Shown: positions 23,701 to 32,040, counted from the stretch's first letter. The stretch: DNA of 59,432 nucleotides from Enterococcus viikkiensis (GCF_005405345.1 NZ_BJDW01000013.1:1-59432), one strand, 5' to 3'. Numbers and translations are program-made. The notes: generated by a model not told the origin, from the letters alone.

Positions 23701-24611
23701 AAGGTGAAAACCATGTTTATCGGGTAGTCGAGGAAACACGTGTGACTGGTTATGCCAAGCCAACGTACAATTATTCGGCTGAATTTACCGCTGCAAATGT
23801 ACCAACAGGCGGTGTGACGCTAACGAATAAGCTTCTAAAGGATAAAATCGTTTTTTACAAGTATAAGCAAGATGGTAAGACACCATTTGATTCAAATGAC
23901 TTACCGAAATTTTCGGTAAGACGCAAATCAGACAACAAGCTATTAGCGGAAGAGTTGACACCAAATGCCAATGGGGTGGTAACGATTTCAGATATTCCAC
24001 TAGGCGAATTTATCTTGGAAGAAACGTATGTACCAAAAGGCTATAAGAAGACGGCGAATGTTGAGATCAGAGCCGTTGAAAATAGTAGCGGGACGGGATT
24101 AGTTATCTATTTTGATGGGAAGACCGGCTCTACTAATAAAATCAAGAATGAATTGGCGGATTTTGCGCTAGTGATCAAAAAAGTTGATCAAGATGGAAAT
24201 GAACTCAGGGGAGCCAGCTTCCGATTGGTTGGAACAAATAATGATCAGACTCAATCCGGAGGGCCATTGTTTGTTTTTGATGGATTACGTCCTGGCGAGT
24301 ATCAATTAACGGAGACAGTCATTCCTAATGGCTACACCGGCTTGACTAGTTCTGTCAGAATCAGTATTTCACAAGAGGGTGTTGTGACGATTCAAAACAA
24401 TCCGAATGTCAGCGGGTCTGGCGGTATCGGAAATGATATAAATCAAATTGATCTGACTATCACGAATAAGAAGAAAAGACCAGGAGCATTACCAAGCACT
24501 GGCGGATCAGGAACAGCGACGATTTTTAAGATTGCAATTGGTGTAACAACAACAGCAGGAGGACTGCTTGGCAGCCTATTCTGGCTTCATACTAAAAGGA
24601 GGGGATCGTAA
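20760..24611 (+). CDS. pilus tip adhesin A2 with von Willebrand A domain, LPSTG-anchored
   Basis: This 1283-residue paralogue of A1 has a signal peptide (MKKKHLLMLVVLLFSF... VYA/ET), a vWA domain with MIDAS DNSNS at 325-329, and two tandem copies of a 212-residue block, each a Cna-B-like part plus a KYK(E/Q)DGKTPF... part. The copies start at 22890 and 23526. A SpaA-type domain follows, and LPSTG is at 1244-1248. A1 has one copy of the block, which explains most of the length difference. ATG 20760 is chosen because GGGAGG lies 10 bp upstream; ATG 20751 is too close. Its stop overlaps the B2 start (TAATG). Confidence 0.9.
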   Translation: MKKKHLLMLVVLLFSFIVESVPSLTKVYAETTNTELINENYLQLSYDVKSQDDAIHWRISFKRQSEDSDTQQRLKLKVTNEKGEVINYPKFEQMTSEKEWLVENAYSSSMEGQFVFKLPKSVQMLNLEVQMDQQTALKDGKKATEEDILSIKKPFELRVKETKEKTKTSSKTEKSVSKKGEATIDSEEFIGPKVEEVLPATAVPYNGLLRMDPPKYTNKAPLYTTSPSEGIYPTCNWTPTGQSNVLNHQGGYERENGWDGVTSWNLSQDDYTKSYIKYGVEKTKPNIALRKLASETNKEDAFDVQLNVRGSTIAKPGVDVCFVLDNSNSMVLSSGYIGGKPRKTLAVDSLQKLIDKFKAAQPETDSLRLGGIIYSSASYANSNRTVPMTSNESGWQNLVNTYKNTPSNGDTYTQKALMDAQAMLNNTPGTNRRKVIFLLTDGAPNISVKPLDAVSDSNVYYDGLRIINYDKNSVDSGSMLGNSNIGSPAETKILRGFSMRDGHCLYSHLTPANSTALDIKEQGMEIFSIAINIKSTLYQDHTTSELIRGLYKMASKKSNATGDAEKDYQFFHANTQGDFDISFEDWFTSVIQTVDKGKIEDPIGDMYELIGTPKVKELKKSGIPAIESNKLPNHPVVANNKITVDNINLYGNQEIQLDYTLRLKTEHPNYEGGKWYQTNGKTTLEPTPERTKDKLEFGVPSARGKAEEIKIPVEKKWSDIHLNTENYWGLRANSVKVVLQRKSGNSWVDVETKTLSAANGWKDFFTAEGGSKTTYRVVEPARTTGYEKPISNVDEFTAKTLPSEGVQITNKLLKGKAVICKYKEDGKTPFTKELPRFTVRRKSDGKLLAADLEPDANGQVTISDIPLGDFLVEESYVPDGYTKMENIDLKAVENGAGTDLILTMNGKSSPYKVTNNLSKDLKIPVEKIWADEFKETENYWGLRQMYVRVNLQRKNGNSWETIEQKILTPTTNWKDTFAGVEGENHVYRVVEETRVTGYAKPTYNYSAEFTAANVPTGGVTLTNKLLKDKIVFYKYKQDGKTPFDSNDLPKFSVRRKSDNKLLAEELTPNANGVVTISDIPLGEFILEETYVPKGYKKTANVEIRAVENSSGTGLVIYFDGKTGSTNKIKNELADFALVIKKVDQDGNELRGASFRLVGTNNDQTQSGGPLFVFDGLRPGEYQLTETVIPNGYTGLTSSVRISISQEGVVTIQNNPNVSGSGGIGNDINQIDLTITNKKKRPGALPSTGGSGTATIFKIAIGVTTTAGGLLGSLFWLHTKRRGS
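22890..24150 (+). repeat. tandem 636-bp coding duplication within A2
   Basis: Two units, 22890-23525 and 23526 to about 24150, encode similar blocks. Both open with IPVEK(K/I)W, share ENYWGLR, VVE and TGY(E/A)KP positions, then KYK(E/Q)DGKTPF, RRKSD, TISDIPLG and a Y-VP-GY segment. The protein copies differ at many positions, so the duplication is not recent. Confidence 0.85.
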
Positions 24612-25369
24612 TGAAAAAAATGATTCTTCTCTTGGGACTTATTCTGGGCATTTGTAACTGGGGGGTTACTGCTTTTGCAGAGGAAAGTCAGGTGGACGTT
24701 CAGATTGATACACGTCCGAACGGAAAACTCCACGAAGGAATGGAGTCCTTAATACTGGAGGTATACGATTTGACAGAATGGCGGGTTACGCGGGCTAGTG
24801 ATGAAAAGAGTGACAAAGAATACATTTTGAATACTTATCCAACGAAAGAAAAACGCTTGGCTTTTGTTCAGCAAGACCAGTTGCCAAAAGTCACAGCAGC
24901 ACCGCTTTTGTTGGATGGTGAGGGCAAGGTATCCTTTAGCATTCCGCGTTATCAAAACGCACGCGATGCCGCTTATCTAGTGCTTTCAACGGGCGAAACA
25001 GGAAAGTACCAAATGTTGCCAATCGTGATTTATTTGCCACAAATAGACAGGGGGACAAATCAAGAAGGACAACGTTTACTCATCAACTGTAAGTACGATG
25101 AACTTACACCAACAGAACCAACTAAGCCAACAACACCAAGCGAGCCCGAACCACCAATCACAGACAGCTCTGAACCAAAGAAACAGTGGCCTGTGACACC
25201 TGGGACTCCAAATGATGGAGGTCCGGATGACTATATTTCAGGAAAAGAGTTTCCTTCAACAAATGAGTTGATTCGTAATTATTGTATTTTAGGGTTGTTG
25301 CTTATGTTCGTCAGCTTTATTGGGCTAAACAGAAAACAAGGGGGAAAAAATTATGAAGAACAAGGGTAA
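24611..25369 (+). CDS. small pilin-like surface protein B2 with FPSTN sorting signal
   Basis: This 252-residue paralogue of B1 has a signal peptide (MKKMILLLGLILGICN... AFA/EE) and a matching pilin-like domain (VDVQIDTRPNGKLHEG, LILEVYDLTEWR, YLVLSTGETGKYQMLPIVIY). A Pro/Thr/Glu-rich linker follows (residues about 165-205), then FPSTN, a hydrophobic segment and a basic tail. The fifth sorting residue is Asn instead of Gly, as Ser is in B1. It overlaps A2 by 1 bp and C2 by 17 bp, so the three genes are translationally coupled. Confidence 0.78.
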   Translation: MKKMILLLGLILGICNWGVTAFAEESQVDVQIDTRPNGKLHEGMESLILEVYDLTEWRVTRASDEKSDKEYILNTYPTKEKRLAFVQQDQLPKVTAAPLLLDGEGKVSFSIPRYQNARDAAYLVLSTGETGKYQMLPIVIYLPQIDRGTNQEGQRLLINCKYDELTPTEPTKPTTPSEPEPPITDSSEPKKQWPVTPGTPNDGGPDDYISGKEFPSTNELIRNYCILGLLLMFVSFIGLNRKQGGKNYEEQG

Positions 25370-26939
25370 AGTGCTTTCGTTATTAATGGCGTTACTATTT
25401 ATGGCGCCATTAGTAACAGGATTGTTTGGGTTTGGTAGTGACGCACATGCGGTGGATTCAGTGAACGTGACATTGCATAAGAAAAAAATGGATGAATTCC
25501 CTAATAGCAGTCTTGAAAATACCGGTAAGGAAATGACTGAATTTGATCGGTATGAAGGATTACAAGGGATTACTTTCACGGCATGGGATATCACAGAGGA
25601 TTTCTATGCGGCCTTAGATGCAGTCCTAACTGGGAATGAAACAGGTGCAGAGTATAATGCCAAAGCAAAACAAGTTATGGATGCATTTGAATTAAGTGCT
25701 GCTCCAAACGCCGTTGATGCAGGGGACCAAACAACAGATGTAAATGGCGAAGCAAATTTTGCCAATTTGCCTGCTAAAAATGCAGATGGTTCTTACAAAG
25801 TCTACTTCTTTGAAGAGCATGCGGCGACCGGCGTTACTATCGGTCAATACAAATTAATCTTAATGTTACCATTAAAAGAGGGCGACACAGAACTTTCTAC
25901 TATTCATTTATACCCTAAGAACAAAGTTGAAGGCGAAGATCCTGAGAAAGAATTAGTTGACGAAAATGGCGATCCGTTGCCAGCACCTAATCCTGACGGG
26001 TATGATTTCGAGGTTGGACAGCAAATCCACTACCGCGCAAGTTTTGTAATTCCAAGCCAAATCGGTGGACTTGATAATGGAGTGCCGCGTTACAGCAAAT
26101 TGGAATTTAAGGATGCGGTTACTGAAACGGGTGTGAAATTCGAAGGAATCGATCGAATCGTGGTAAATGGAACACAAGTGAATTCTGCTGACTTCTTGGC
26201 GACTCACGGAACGTATACTCCACAAAATGTGGCTTCACCATGGGCAGGCTATGCTGGCTTTAATTTAGCCATGAATCTAACCGGTGCCGCTGGTCCTGCA
26301 ACTGCGAATTATTTGAGTCAATACGCAGGTCAAACAATTGAATTCTTCTATACTGTATCATTCACAGAAAAAACGCCTGTTGATAAAGACATCAACAATG
26401 AATTCACTGTAACTATGAATCATGATGGCAAACAAGACGAAAGCAAGACGAACCCACCAATTCCGCCAATCAAAACAGGGGGTAAAAAATTCTTCAAATA
26501 TTCTGGGGCAGCTAAAGAAGCTTTGGCTGGCGCTGAGTTTGTTGTAATCAAAAAAGTCAGCGGCGTGGATCTCTACTTAACGGCTGGTGCAGATACAATG
26601 ACTTGGACTCCCGTTGCAGCAAACGAAGACTATGCAACTGCAACAAAATATACTTCTGATGCGAATGGTCTTTTTGAAGTAACGGGCTTAGAGTACGGTG
26701 AGTACTACTTACGTGAAACAAAAGCCCCTCACGGCTACCAAAAATTATCAAGTGACGTACAGTTCACCGTAGCTAAAGGAACTTACGAAGGCGCTACTCC
26801 ACAAGAAATCGAAAATACGACTAAAGGCGGCACATTACCATCAACAGGTGGTATGGGTATCATCGCCTTCATCGTAATCGGTCTTGGCTTGATGACAGCA
26901 GCAATCCTTCGCTACCGTCGCGTACAGTTTGAAGTATAA
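25353..26939 (+). CDS. major (backbone) pilin C2, LPSTG-anchored
   Basis: This 528-residue paralogue of C1 has a signal peptide (... AHA/VD), VNVTLHKKKMDEFP at the mature start, a YPKN pilin motif (IHLYPKNKV, Lys about 189), an E-box YYLRETKAPHGY near 453, and LPSTG at 495-499 with a membrane span and basic tail. It begins inside the end of B2 (AAGGGGG upstream of ATG 25353). C1 and C2 diverge most in the central domains, so the two pili are probably antigenically different. Confidence 0.92.
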   Translation: MKNKGKVLSLLMALLFMAPLVTGLFGFGSDAHAVDSVNVTLHKKKMDEFPNSSLENTGKEMTEFDRYEGLQGITFTAWDITEDFYAALDAVLTGNETGAEYNAKAKQVMDAFELSAAPNAVDAGDQTTDVNGEANFANLPAKNADGSYKVYFFEEHAATGVTIGQYKLILMLPLKEGDTELSTIHLYPKNKVEGEDPEKELVDENGDPLPAPNPDGYDFEVGQQIHYRASFVIPSQIGGLDNGVPRYSKLEFKDAVTETGVKFEGIDRIVVNGTQVNSADFLATHGTYTPQNVASPWAGYAGFNLAMNLTGAAGPATANYLSQYAGQTIEFFYTVSFTEKTPVDKDINNEFTVTMNHDGKQDESKTNPPIPPIKTGGKKFFKYSGAAKEALAGAEFVVIKKVSGVDLYLTAGADTMTWTPVAANEDYATATKYTSDANGLFEVTGLEYGEYYLRETKAPHGYQKLSSDVQFTVAKGTYEGATPQEIENTTKGGTLPSTGGMGIIAFIVIGLGLMTAAILRYRRVQFEV

Positions 26940-26953
26940 GAAACGAAGTTGAT

Positions 26954-26991
26954 GAATAAGCCTGAAAGCTCAGCTTTAAGGCTTATTTTTT
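26954..26991 (+). terminator. terminator of the A2-B2-C2 operon
   Basis: AATAAGCCT... AGGCTTATT with inner AAAGCT/AGCTTT pairing is followed by TTTTTTAT. Confidence 0.9.
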
Positions 26992-27214
26992 TATAGGTTC
27001 AGGTTCCATCGTGATAGGAATCAATAGGAGTAACGTATTAGATGGAAAAATGTTCTTTTTAAAGAATCGAGGATGGACAGGTCGAGGTTCGGTTACTTTT
27101 ATGCATTATTTTTCATTTTAATCAAAAAAATTATAGGAATAAGCTGATTTTTTGAGCTTTGTAGTCCTTCGTGTTACGTTTTCCTTATACCAAGAAATGG
27201 AGGAAATTAGACAC

Positions 27215-28672
27215 ATGGCAAAAGAACAGTTACCAGAAGTCGAAACACGTCTCTATATCAATGGAAAATGGCTGGATGGCTCGGAAGAACCGATTGCCAT
27301 CATTAATCCTGCCACTGGTGAAACCTTAACGAAGGTTCAAGCAGGCGGTGAAGTAGAGATTAAGTCAGCGATTAAAGCGGCGAATGATGCACTTTCTGAA
27401 TGGTCAGAAAAATCACCGGCTGAACGGGCAACATTAATGAATAAGATGGCTGATTTGGTGGAAGAGGACTCAGAACGATTAGCTAAGATTATGACGATGG
27501 AACAAGGAAAACCCTTGACTCAAGCGAAGGGTGAGATCCAAACAAATGTTGAAAATCTTCGCTGGAACGCGGCAGAAGGGCAGCGTTTGCTAGGGGAGAT
27601 CGTACCTTCACCTGCGACGAATCAGTGGCAAGTACGCAAACAAGCAGTTGGAGTAGTAGGGGCGATCACACCGTGGAATTTCCCATCGAATATGATTATT
27701 CGAAAGATTTCACCAGCGATTGCGGCAGGTTGCACCGTGATTTTGAAACCGTCGAAGGAAACACCGTTGTCTGCTTTGGCATTGATGGAATTGTTTGATA
27801 AAGCAGGTTTTCCAGCAGGTGTAGTGAATATCGTTTTAGGCGATTCATCTACAATCGGAACGATTTTATCTGAATCTGATGATGTGCAAAAAATCACTTT
27901 TACAGGTTCCACCGAAGTCGGTCAAACCTTAAATGAACAAGCGGCCCCTACCCTGAAAAATGTTTCGATGGAATTAGGTGGACATGCACCGTACATTATT
28001 TTTCCAGATGCGGATATTGAACGGGCAGTGGAAGCCTTGATCCAAACGAAATTTATCAATAATGGTCAAGTCTGCACATCGCCAAATCGAATCTTCGTCC
28101 ATAAAGATATCAAGCAGAAAGTAACGGATCGCATAGTAGAGGCAATCAAAGACGTGACCGTTGGCAATGGCTTAGATGATCCGACCACGGGTCCATTAAT
28201 CAATCAAGCTGGCATCGAAAAGGTAGTTGATCAGCTAAAGGATGCCACGGATAAGGGGGCGAAAATCCTAGCAGGTGGCCATAAACTAACAGACGGCGAA
28301 TATGCTGATGGCTTTTTCTTTGAGCCAACTGTCTTAGATGGCGTGACAAAAGAGATGGATATTTTCTATCAGGAAACGTTTGGTCCAGTCATTCCATTGA
28401 TTGTCTTTGATGATGAGGAAGCAGTTATCAAGGATGCCAATGATACAGAATTCGGTTTGGCTTCCTACTTTTTTGCAACCAACATCCATACGATCGACAA
28501 TGTCAGCAATAAGTTGCAATATGGGATGGTAGGCGTCAATGATACGAATATCTCTAACTCAGCGACACCATTTGGCGGCGTAAAACATTCCGGTTTTGGT
28601 CGCGAGAATGGGACTTATGGGGTAGAAGAGTATGTCGAAGTAAAATTCGTCAATATTCGTACCGCCAAATAA
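27215..28672 (+). CDS. gabD: succinate-semialdehyde dehydrogenase-like aldehyde dehydrogenase
   Basis: This 485-residue NAD(P)+-dependent aldehyde dehydrogenase has the full family length. The Rossmann region includes PWNFPSNMI and FTGSTEVGQ. The general-base Glu is in MELGGHAPYI, and the catalytic Cys is in NNGQVCTSPNR. This branch usually oxidises succinate semialdehyde or similar small aldehydes, but the substrate is inferred. GGAGG precedes ATG 27215; the upstream frame to 27152 lacks a site. It lies alone between the C2 terminator and R2, with no visible link to pilus function. Confidence 0.82.
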   Translation: MAKEQLPEVETRLYINGKWLDGSEEPIAIINPATGETLTKVQAGGEVEIKSAIKAANDALSEWSEKSPAERATLMNKMADLVEEDSERLAKIMTMEQGKPLTQAKGEIQTNVENLRWNAAEGQRLLGEIVPSPATNQWQVRKQAVGVVGAITPWNFPSNMIIRKISPAIAAGCTVILKPSKETPLSALALMELFDKAGFPAGVVNIVLGDSSTIGTILSESDDVQKITFTGSTEVGQTLNEQAAPTLKNVSMELGGHAPYIIFPDADIERAVEALIQTKFINNGQVCTSPNRIFVHKDIKQKVTDRIVEAIKDVTVGNGLDDPTTGPLINQAGIEKVVDQLKDATDKGAKILAGGHKLTDGEYADGFFFEPTVLDGVTKEMDIFYQETFGPVIPLIVFDDEEAVIKDANDTEFGLASYFFATNIHTIDNVSNKLQYGMVGVNDTNISNSATPFGGVKHSGFGRENGTYGVEEYVEVKFVNIRTAK

Positions 28673-28701
28673 AAGTCACTCCATTTGAATAGTCCAAATG
28701 A

Positions 28702-28733
28702 CCTTTTTCCTTCGTGGAGAAAGGCCTTTTTTT
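28702..28733 (+). terminator. terminator of the aldehyde dehydrogenase gene
   Basis: CCTTTTTCC pairs with GGAGAAAGG across TTCGT, and CCTTTTTTTG follows. A smaller CATTTG/CAAATG hairpin lies just upstream. Confidence 0.85.
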
Positions 28734-29302
28734 GCTAAATAGCCCGATCGATAAGTAGAACAAGAGGGGAAAATTTTTTAGAACGGAATATATATTTTTT
28801 TGTTTTTATGCCTGGATAAGTAACAATCAAAGTTATCGGAAAGATTGATAATTCAAACGCTCAAAAAATAATTCAGCAATTAGTTTCTAAAAAAATTTAT
28901 TTTTATTTTAGAAAGTGAATTAAATAACTGACTTTATCTAAATAAGATTATAATGGTAGCATAATCATTACGCTGGATAACAATGGATAATTAAAGAAGG
29001 AGTGGAGCAAGGAAGCTGGATTTCAGTTACCATTATTAATAGATAGACGGTGGATTCAATCAGAATAGAGTGGGGACTGTTGATTCTTTTGTTATCATCA
29101 AAAAAATTGTTTAACAGTGAAGGGGGAAAGCTGGCTTTTAACCAAAAGAACTTGAACCATTAAGAACCGGAAAGAAAAGAGCTTGAAACCATACTGAATC
29201 AAAAACTAGGGGATTTTTGATCGGTCTTTTTCGTGGTTAGGCTCTCGACGTCAAATGTTGGGTAGAGAGGTTTTACCGGGGTTAGTGAAAAAGGGTGGTT
29301 AT
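28734..29302. promoter_or_regulatory. long leader region of regulator R2
   Basis: There is no gene in about 570 bp. AATAACTG (28923-28930) lies 20 bp upstream of a perfect TATAAT (28949-28954) that has no good -35 box, suggesting activator-dependent transcription. The 5' leader would be about 340 bases. Confidence 0.45.
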
Positions 29303-30796
29303 ATGGATTTTAGAAATATTTTAGGGGTCAGTAATTTAAGACATTTGCGAGTAGTAGAGTTGTTGTATGCTTGTCGTACCGGGTTATCTAGTGACCAGTT
29401 ACTAGAAGAATTGGAATGTTCATTATCGGTGCTGTTAAAGGATGTGAAGCTGATCAATAGCCAGCAGGATGCGTTTATGATCGTGAAGTTCAAAGGCTTG
29501 TATCAGCTGAATATCAAATCTCACATTAGCATCAATCGGCTGTATGCGGATACGATCCAGCAGTCGCCTGAGTTTCAGATCATCGAAGAACTGTTATATG
29601 AAAAGTATGAAAACATCATCGACTTGTCGAAAAAATTGTTCTTAAGTCCGTCAAAGACACAACGGAACTTAAAAAAAATCGAGAGTATTTTACTAGAAAC
29701 GGGAGTCACTTTGCATTATCGCCCCTTGCGGCTAGAAGGCAAGGAGAGTGTGATTCGCCATATGTATTACCGCTATTTCATTGAAAAGTCAGATCGTTTG
29801 GAATCCTTGTATCGGGAATTGAAGGAATTTCAGATCAAGGCGATTACGGATCTAGTGAATCAATTCATTCAGGTCAATCAATTGGAAGATACCTATATTT
29901 CACGGAAGCGGCTGGGCTACAATATTTATATTAGTTTGTGGCGGATCAAAAATGGACATTATTATCCCAAAGAAGAACTTGGGAGCCATTTGATGTTGCC
30001 GGAGAGGAATATTTTGGATGCTTTCAGACGAATGTCGATGGAAGTCTTTCGTTTGAACTTGTCCACTGAGGAAATCAAGGATTGCCTCTGGTTGTCTTAT
30101 TCTGATACTGTGGTGTCCAGCAAGATCCAGCTGCACAGTGCTTTGAAAAAAGAAGGAGACTATGTGGATTATTATTATCGTCATTTGGAATTAGTTGAAG
30201 AATTTGATAACTTGTTGAATTTCTCCCTCGGTCATGAAAAGAAACAGGAAGTGACGATCAACTTGCTGAATGAACATTTAATTTATTCGCCAAGTGGTAA
30301 ACGGATCGATATTTTGTTCCGACAAAGAAAGATTTTTCTTGAAAAATTGTCGGAAACACATGATCAGGCCGTAAAAAAGGTGGCCAAAATTGTGGAAGTT
30401 TTTGTTCAGCGTCATCAAATGTATCAGGATAACGATTTTATCTGGAATTACGTGTATCTGCTGATCACGATGGTTCCCCAAAGTTTGACGCTCTTAGCCA
30501 GCTGTGACCGTCCGTTAAAATTATTATTATTATCGGAGCTGTCACCAACAGAGGAGTTTTTCTTAGGAAGTCAGATTGAAAGCCAGATTTACGGAAATTT
30601 TGAAGTCCATTATGTGGAGAAACATTTAAGTAGCGTCAATATTAACCGCTCAGAGCTGGAAAAATATGATGCGCTGATTACTTCCAGCAGTGTGGAAGAA
30701 GTGCCGGACGAATACCCGACGGTGGTGATTGATCCGTTTTTGACCAATCAAGATGTGTTCCAATTGCAACAGCTAGTGAGTGAGCTAGCTGGTTGA
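29303..30796 (+). CDS. Mga/EbpR-family regulator R2
   Basis: This 497-residue paralogue of R1 is exactly the same length and clearly similar from end to end (both begin MDFR and end with a DLAG/ELAG tail). It has the N-terminal HTH region (IIDLSKKLFLSPSKTQRNL), PRD-like middle and C-terminal EIIB-like domain (KLLLLSELSPTEEFFL). ATG 29303 has GGGTGG upstream; the earlier in-frame ATG 29255 does not. It probably activates one or both pilus operons. The recognition helices of R1 and R2 differ, so they may see different sites. Confidence 0.88.
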   Translation: MDFRNILGVSNLRHLRVVELLYACRTGLSSDQLLEELECSLSVLLKDVKLINSQQDAFMIVKFKGLYQLNIKSHISINRLYADTIQQSPEFQIIEELLYEKYENIIDLSKKLFLSPSKTQRNLKKIESILLETGVTLHYRPLRLEGKESVIRHMYYRYFIEKSDRLESLYRELKEFQIKAITDLVNQFIQVNQLEDTYISRKRLGYNIYISLWRIKNGHYYPKEELGSHLMLPERNILDAFRRMSMEVFRLNLSTEEIKDCLWLSYSDTVVSSKIQLHSALKKEGDYVDYYYRHLELVEEFDNLLNFSLGHEKKQEVTINLLNEHLIYSPSGKRIDILFRQRKIFLEKLSETHDQAVKKVAKIVEVFVQRHQMYQDNDFIWNYVYLLITMVPQSLTLLASCDRPLKLLLLSELSPTEEFFLGSQIESQIYGNFEVHYVEKHLSSVNINRSELEKYDALITSSSVEEVPDEYPTVVIDPFLTNQDVFQLQQLVSELAG

Positions 30797-30847
30797 AAAG
30801 AAAGGACGTATCCTAAAAATAGAAGTGGAGGGACGCGATCTCCCTAA

Positions 30848-30895
30848 GAAAAAAGGCAGCTAGAAGATGCATGCATCTTCTAGCTGTCTTTTTCG
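30848..30895. terminator. bidirectional terminator, near-perfect palindrome
   Basis: AAAAGGCAGCTAGAAGATGC and its complement meet at 30870/30871, giving an inverted repeat of about 17 bp per arm with A-run and T-run flanks. It serves R2 and the convergent small gene. Confidence 0.92.
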
Positions 30896-30906
30896 GTCTT
30901 ATTCAA

Positions 30907-31095
30907 TCAGTCATTGTTCTTAATGGGCACTTTGGTGGATGATATGCTTTTTATTTCGAGCAGAGGCTGACTTAGTAGCTGATCGTCTGGGGTGAAGTTA
31001 TTGACGGGTACTTTATCAAAGAACAGTCGGCCTAATGTTTTGAATGCTTGGTCAAATAGCTGCTCGTTATCTGGAAGTTCATACGTTGAAATCAT
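30907..31095 (-). CDS. small conserved-looking protein, unknown function
   Basis: I do not recognise this 62-residue protein (MISTYELPDNEQLFDQAFKT...). It has no signal peptide or membrane span and mixed charge. The start at 31095 is chosen because GAAGG lies 6 bp upstream; a longer frame to 31143 lacks a site. It is followed by the shared terminator at 30848-30895. Its LFDQAF and RLFFDKVPV segments suggest a helical fold. Confidence 0.55.
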   Translation of the reverse strand: MISTYELPDNEQLFDQAFKTLGRLFFDKVPVNNFTPDDQLLSQPLLEIKSISSTKVPIKNND

Positions 31096-31166
31096 TTGAG
31101 TCCTTCTTTTCAAAGAAAAGCGAGGGTCTATATATTTTAACATGGGAAAAGCTTGAGAATAAATAA

Positions 31167-31203
31167 AAAACCGCGAAGTAATAGGGACTTTCGCGGTTCT
31201 TTA
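31167..31203 (-). terminator. terminator of the membrane protein gene
   Basis: AACCGCGAA (31169-31178 region) pairs with TTCGCGGTT (31190-31198). On the minus strand it ends in TTTTTTATTT. Confidence 0.8.
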
Positions 31204-31204
31204 T

Positions 31205-31804
31205 TTAGCGTTTTATTCTAGTGACTTGCTGGGCCGAGCGGAAAGGTCGTTTCAGACGTTTAGGCAAGATCAAAGAGAGCAATTCAAAAGGGGTTGCTAG
31301 AACGGTCCAAGCGACTTGCCGCACGCTAGGATGGAAATAGTAGACTTGAATTAAGACAACATGCAGTAGTAACAGACCTGGCAATAATTGCAGTCCGATT
31401 TGCCAGAAGGCCTCCCAATGAGTAAAGTAGCGCAGTAGGCTCAAACCTAGCGGATACAAATAAAAAAGTGAGGTTACGAGATTTACGCGCCAGCTTTTGG
31501 TTAACAACCGCAGATTCAATAAAAAGAAAAGAGCAGAGAGCAAGATACCAATCGGCGGAAACAAGCTGACTAAAAAGGAATACAGTGCACCAAACAGTAA
31601 GAGCCCCGGCCCTTTTATTAGAGCGGCTAGAATCATTAAAAGACCGATCGTCAACAATTGCTGCTTGATCGTTGCGATACATAATAGACTAAAAAGAATC
31701 AAGATCCCCCAATGCCAAACGCTTTTTAAAGGATCTCTTTTGTCGGGATAACGACGCGTTAAATAGCTGGCGAAGTTGGGATACTCTTTTTGAAAATTCG
31801 GCAT
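31205..31804 (-). CDS. multi-pass membrane protein, unknown function
   Basis: This 199-residue protein has about five hydrophobic segments between residues 28 and 175 and a basic C-terminal tail (LPKRLKRPFRSAQQVTRIKR). The N-terminal 27 residues are polar (MPNFQKEYPNFASYL). I do not recognise the family. AGGAGG precedes its ATG. It is divergent from tatD and has its own terminator. Confidence 0.7.
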   Translation of the reverse strand: MPNFQKEYPNFASYLTRRYPDKRDPLKSVWHWGILILFSLLCIATIKQQLLTIGLLMILAALIKGPGLLLFGALYSFLVSLFPPIGILLSALFFLLNLRLLTKSWRVNLVTSLFYLYPLGLSLLRYFTHWEAFWQIGLQLLPGLLLLHVVLIQVYYFHPSVRQVAWTVLATPFELLSLILPKRLKRPFRSAQQVTRIKR

Positions 31805-31998
31805 AAAAAAACCTCCTATCAGTTTTCCACCGAGTAGTAGTTAGTTGTCTTGAAAAAATTTGAGTGGATCACTTTCTTCCTTTTTAATTATAGAGGGCAT
31901 AGACGGTGGCGGCATCCGACCTGCGACGGATTTTCATAGGAAATGAGAAAATCTGGATTTTGTGCTATGGTAGGCGTACGAGGAAAGTAAATTTAAGG

Positions 31999-32024
31999 GA
32001 TACTTCACGCTTAAGCGAAGTATC
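31999..32024 (+). promoter_or_regulatory. hairpin in the tatD leader
   Basis: GATACTTC (31999-32006) pairs with GAAGTATC (32017-32024), with GCTT/AAGC pairing inside. It ends 4 bases before the AGGAGG of tatD and has no T-run, so it may affect mRNA stability or translation. A possible extended -10 (TGCTATGGT) lies near 31961-31971. Confidence 0.4.
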
Positions 32025-32040
32025 AGCAGGAGGAATATCA

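Noticed and set aside
28673-29302. Possible small RNA gene between the aldehyde dehydrogenase and R2
   Set aside because: Apart from the terminator and one TATAAT, no stable fold or second terminator was apparent by eye.
31906-32040. N-terminal extension of TatD
   Set aside because: AGGAGG is ideally placed for ATG 32041, where the conserved FDSHTH motif begins.
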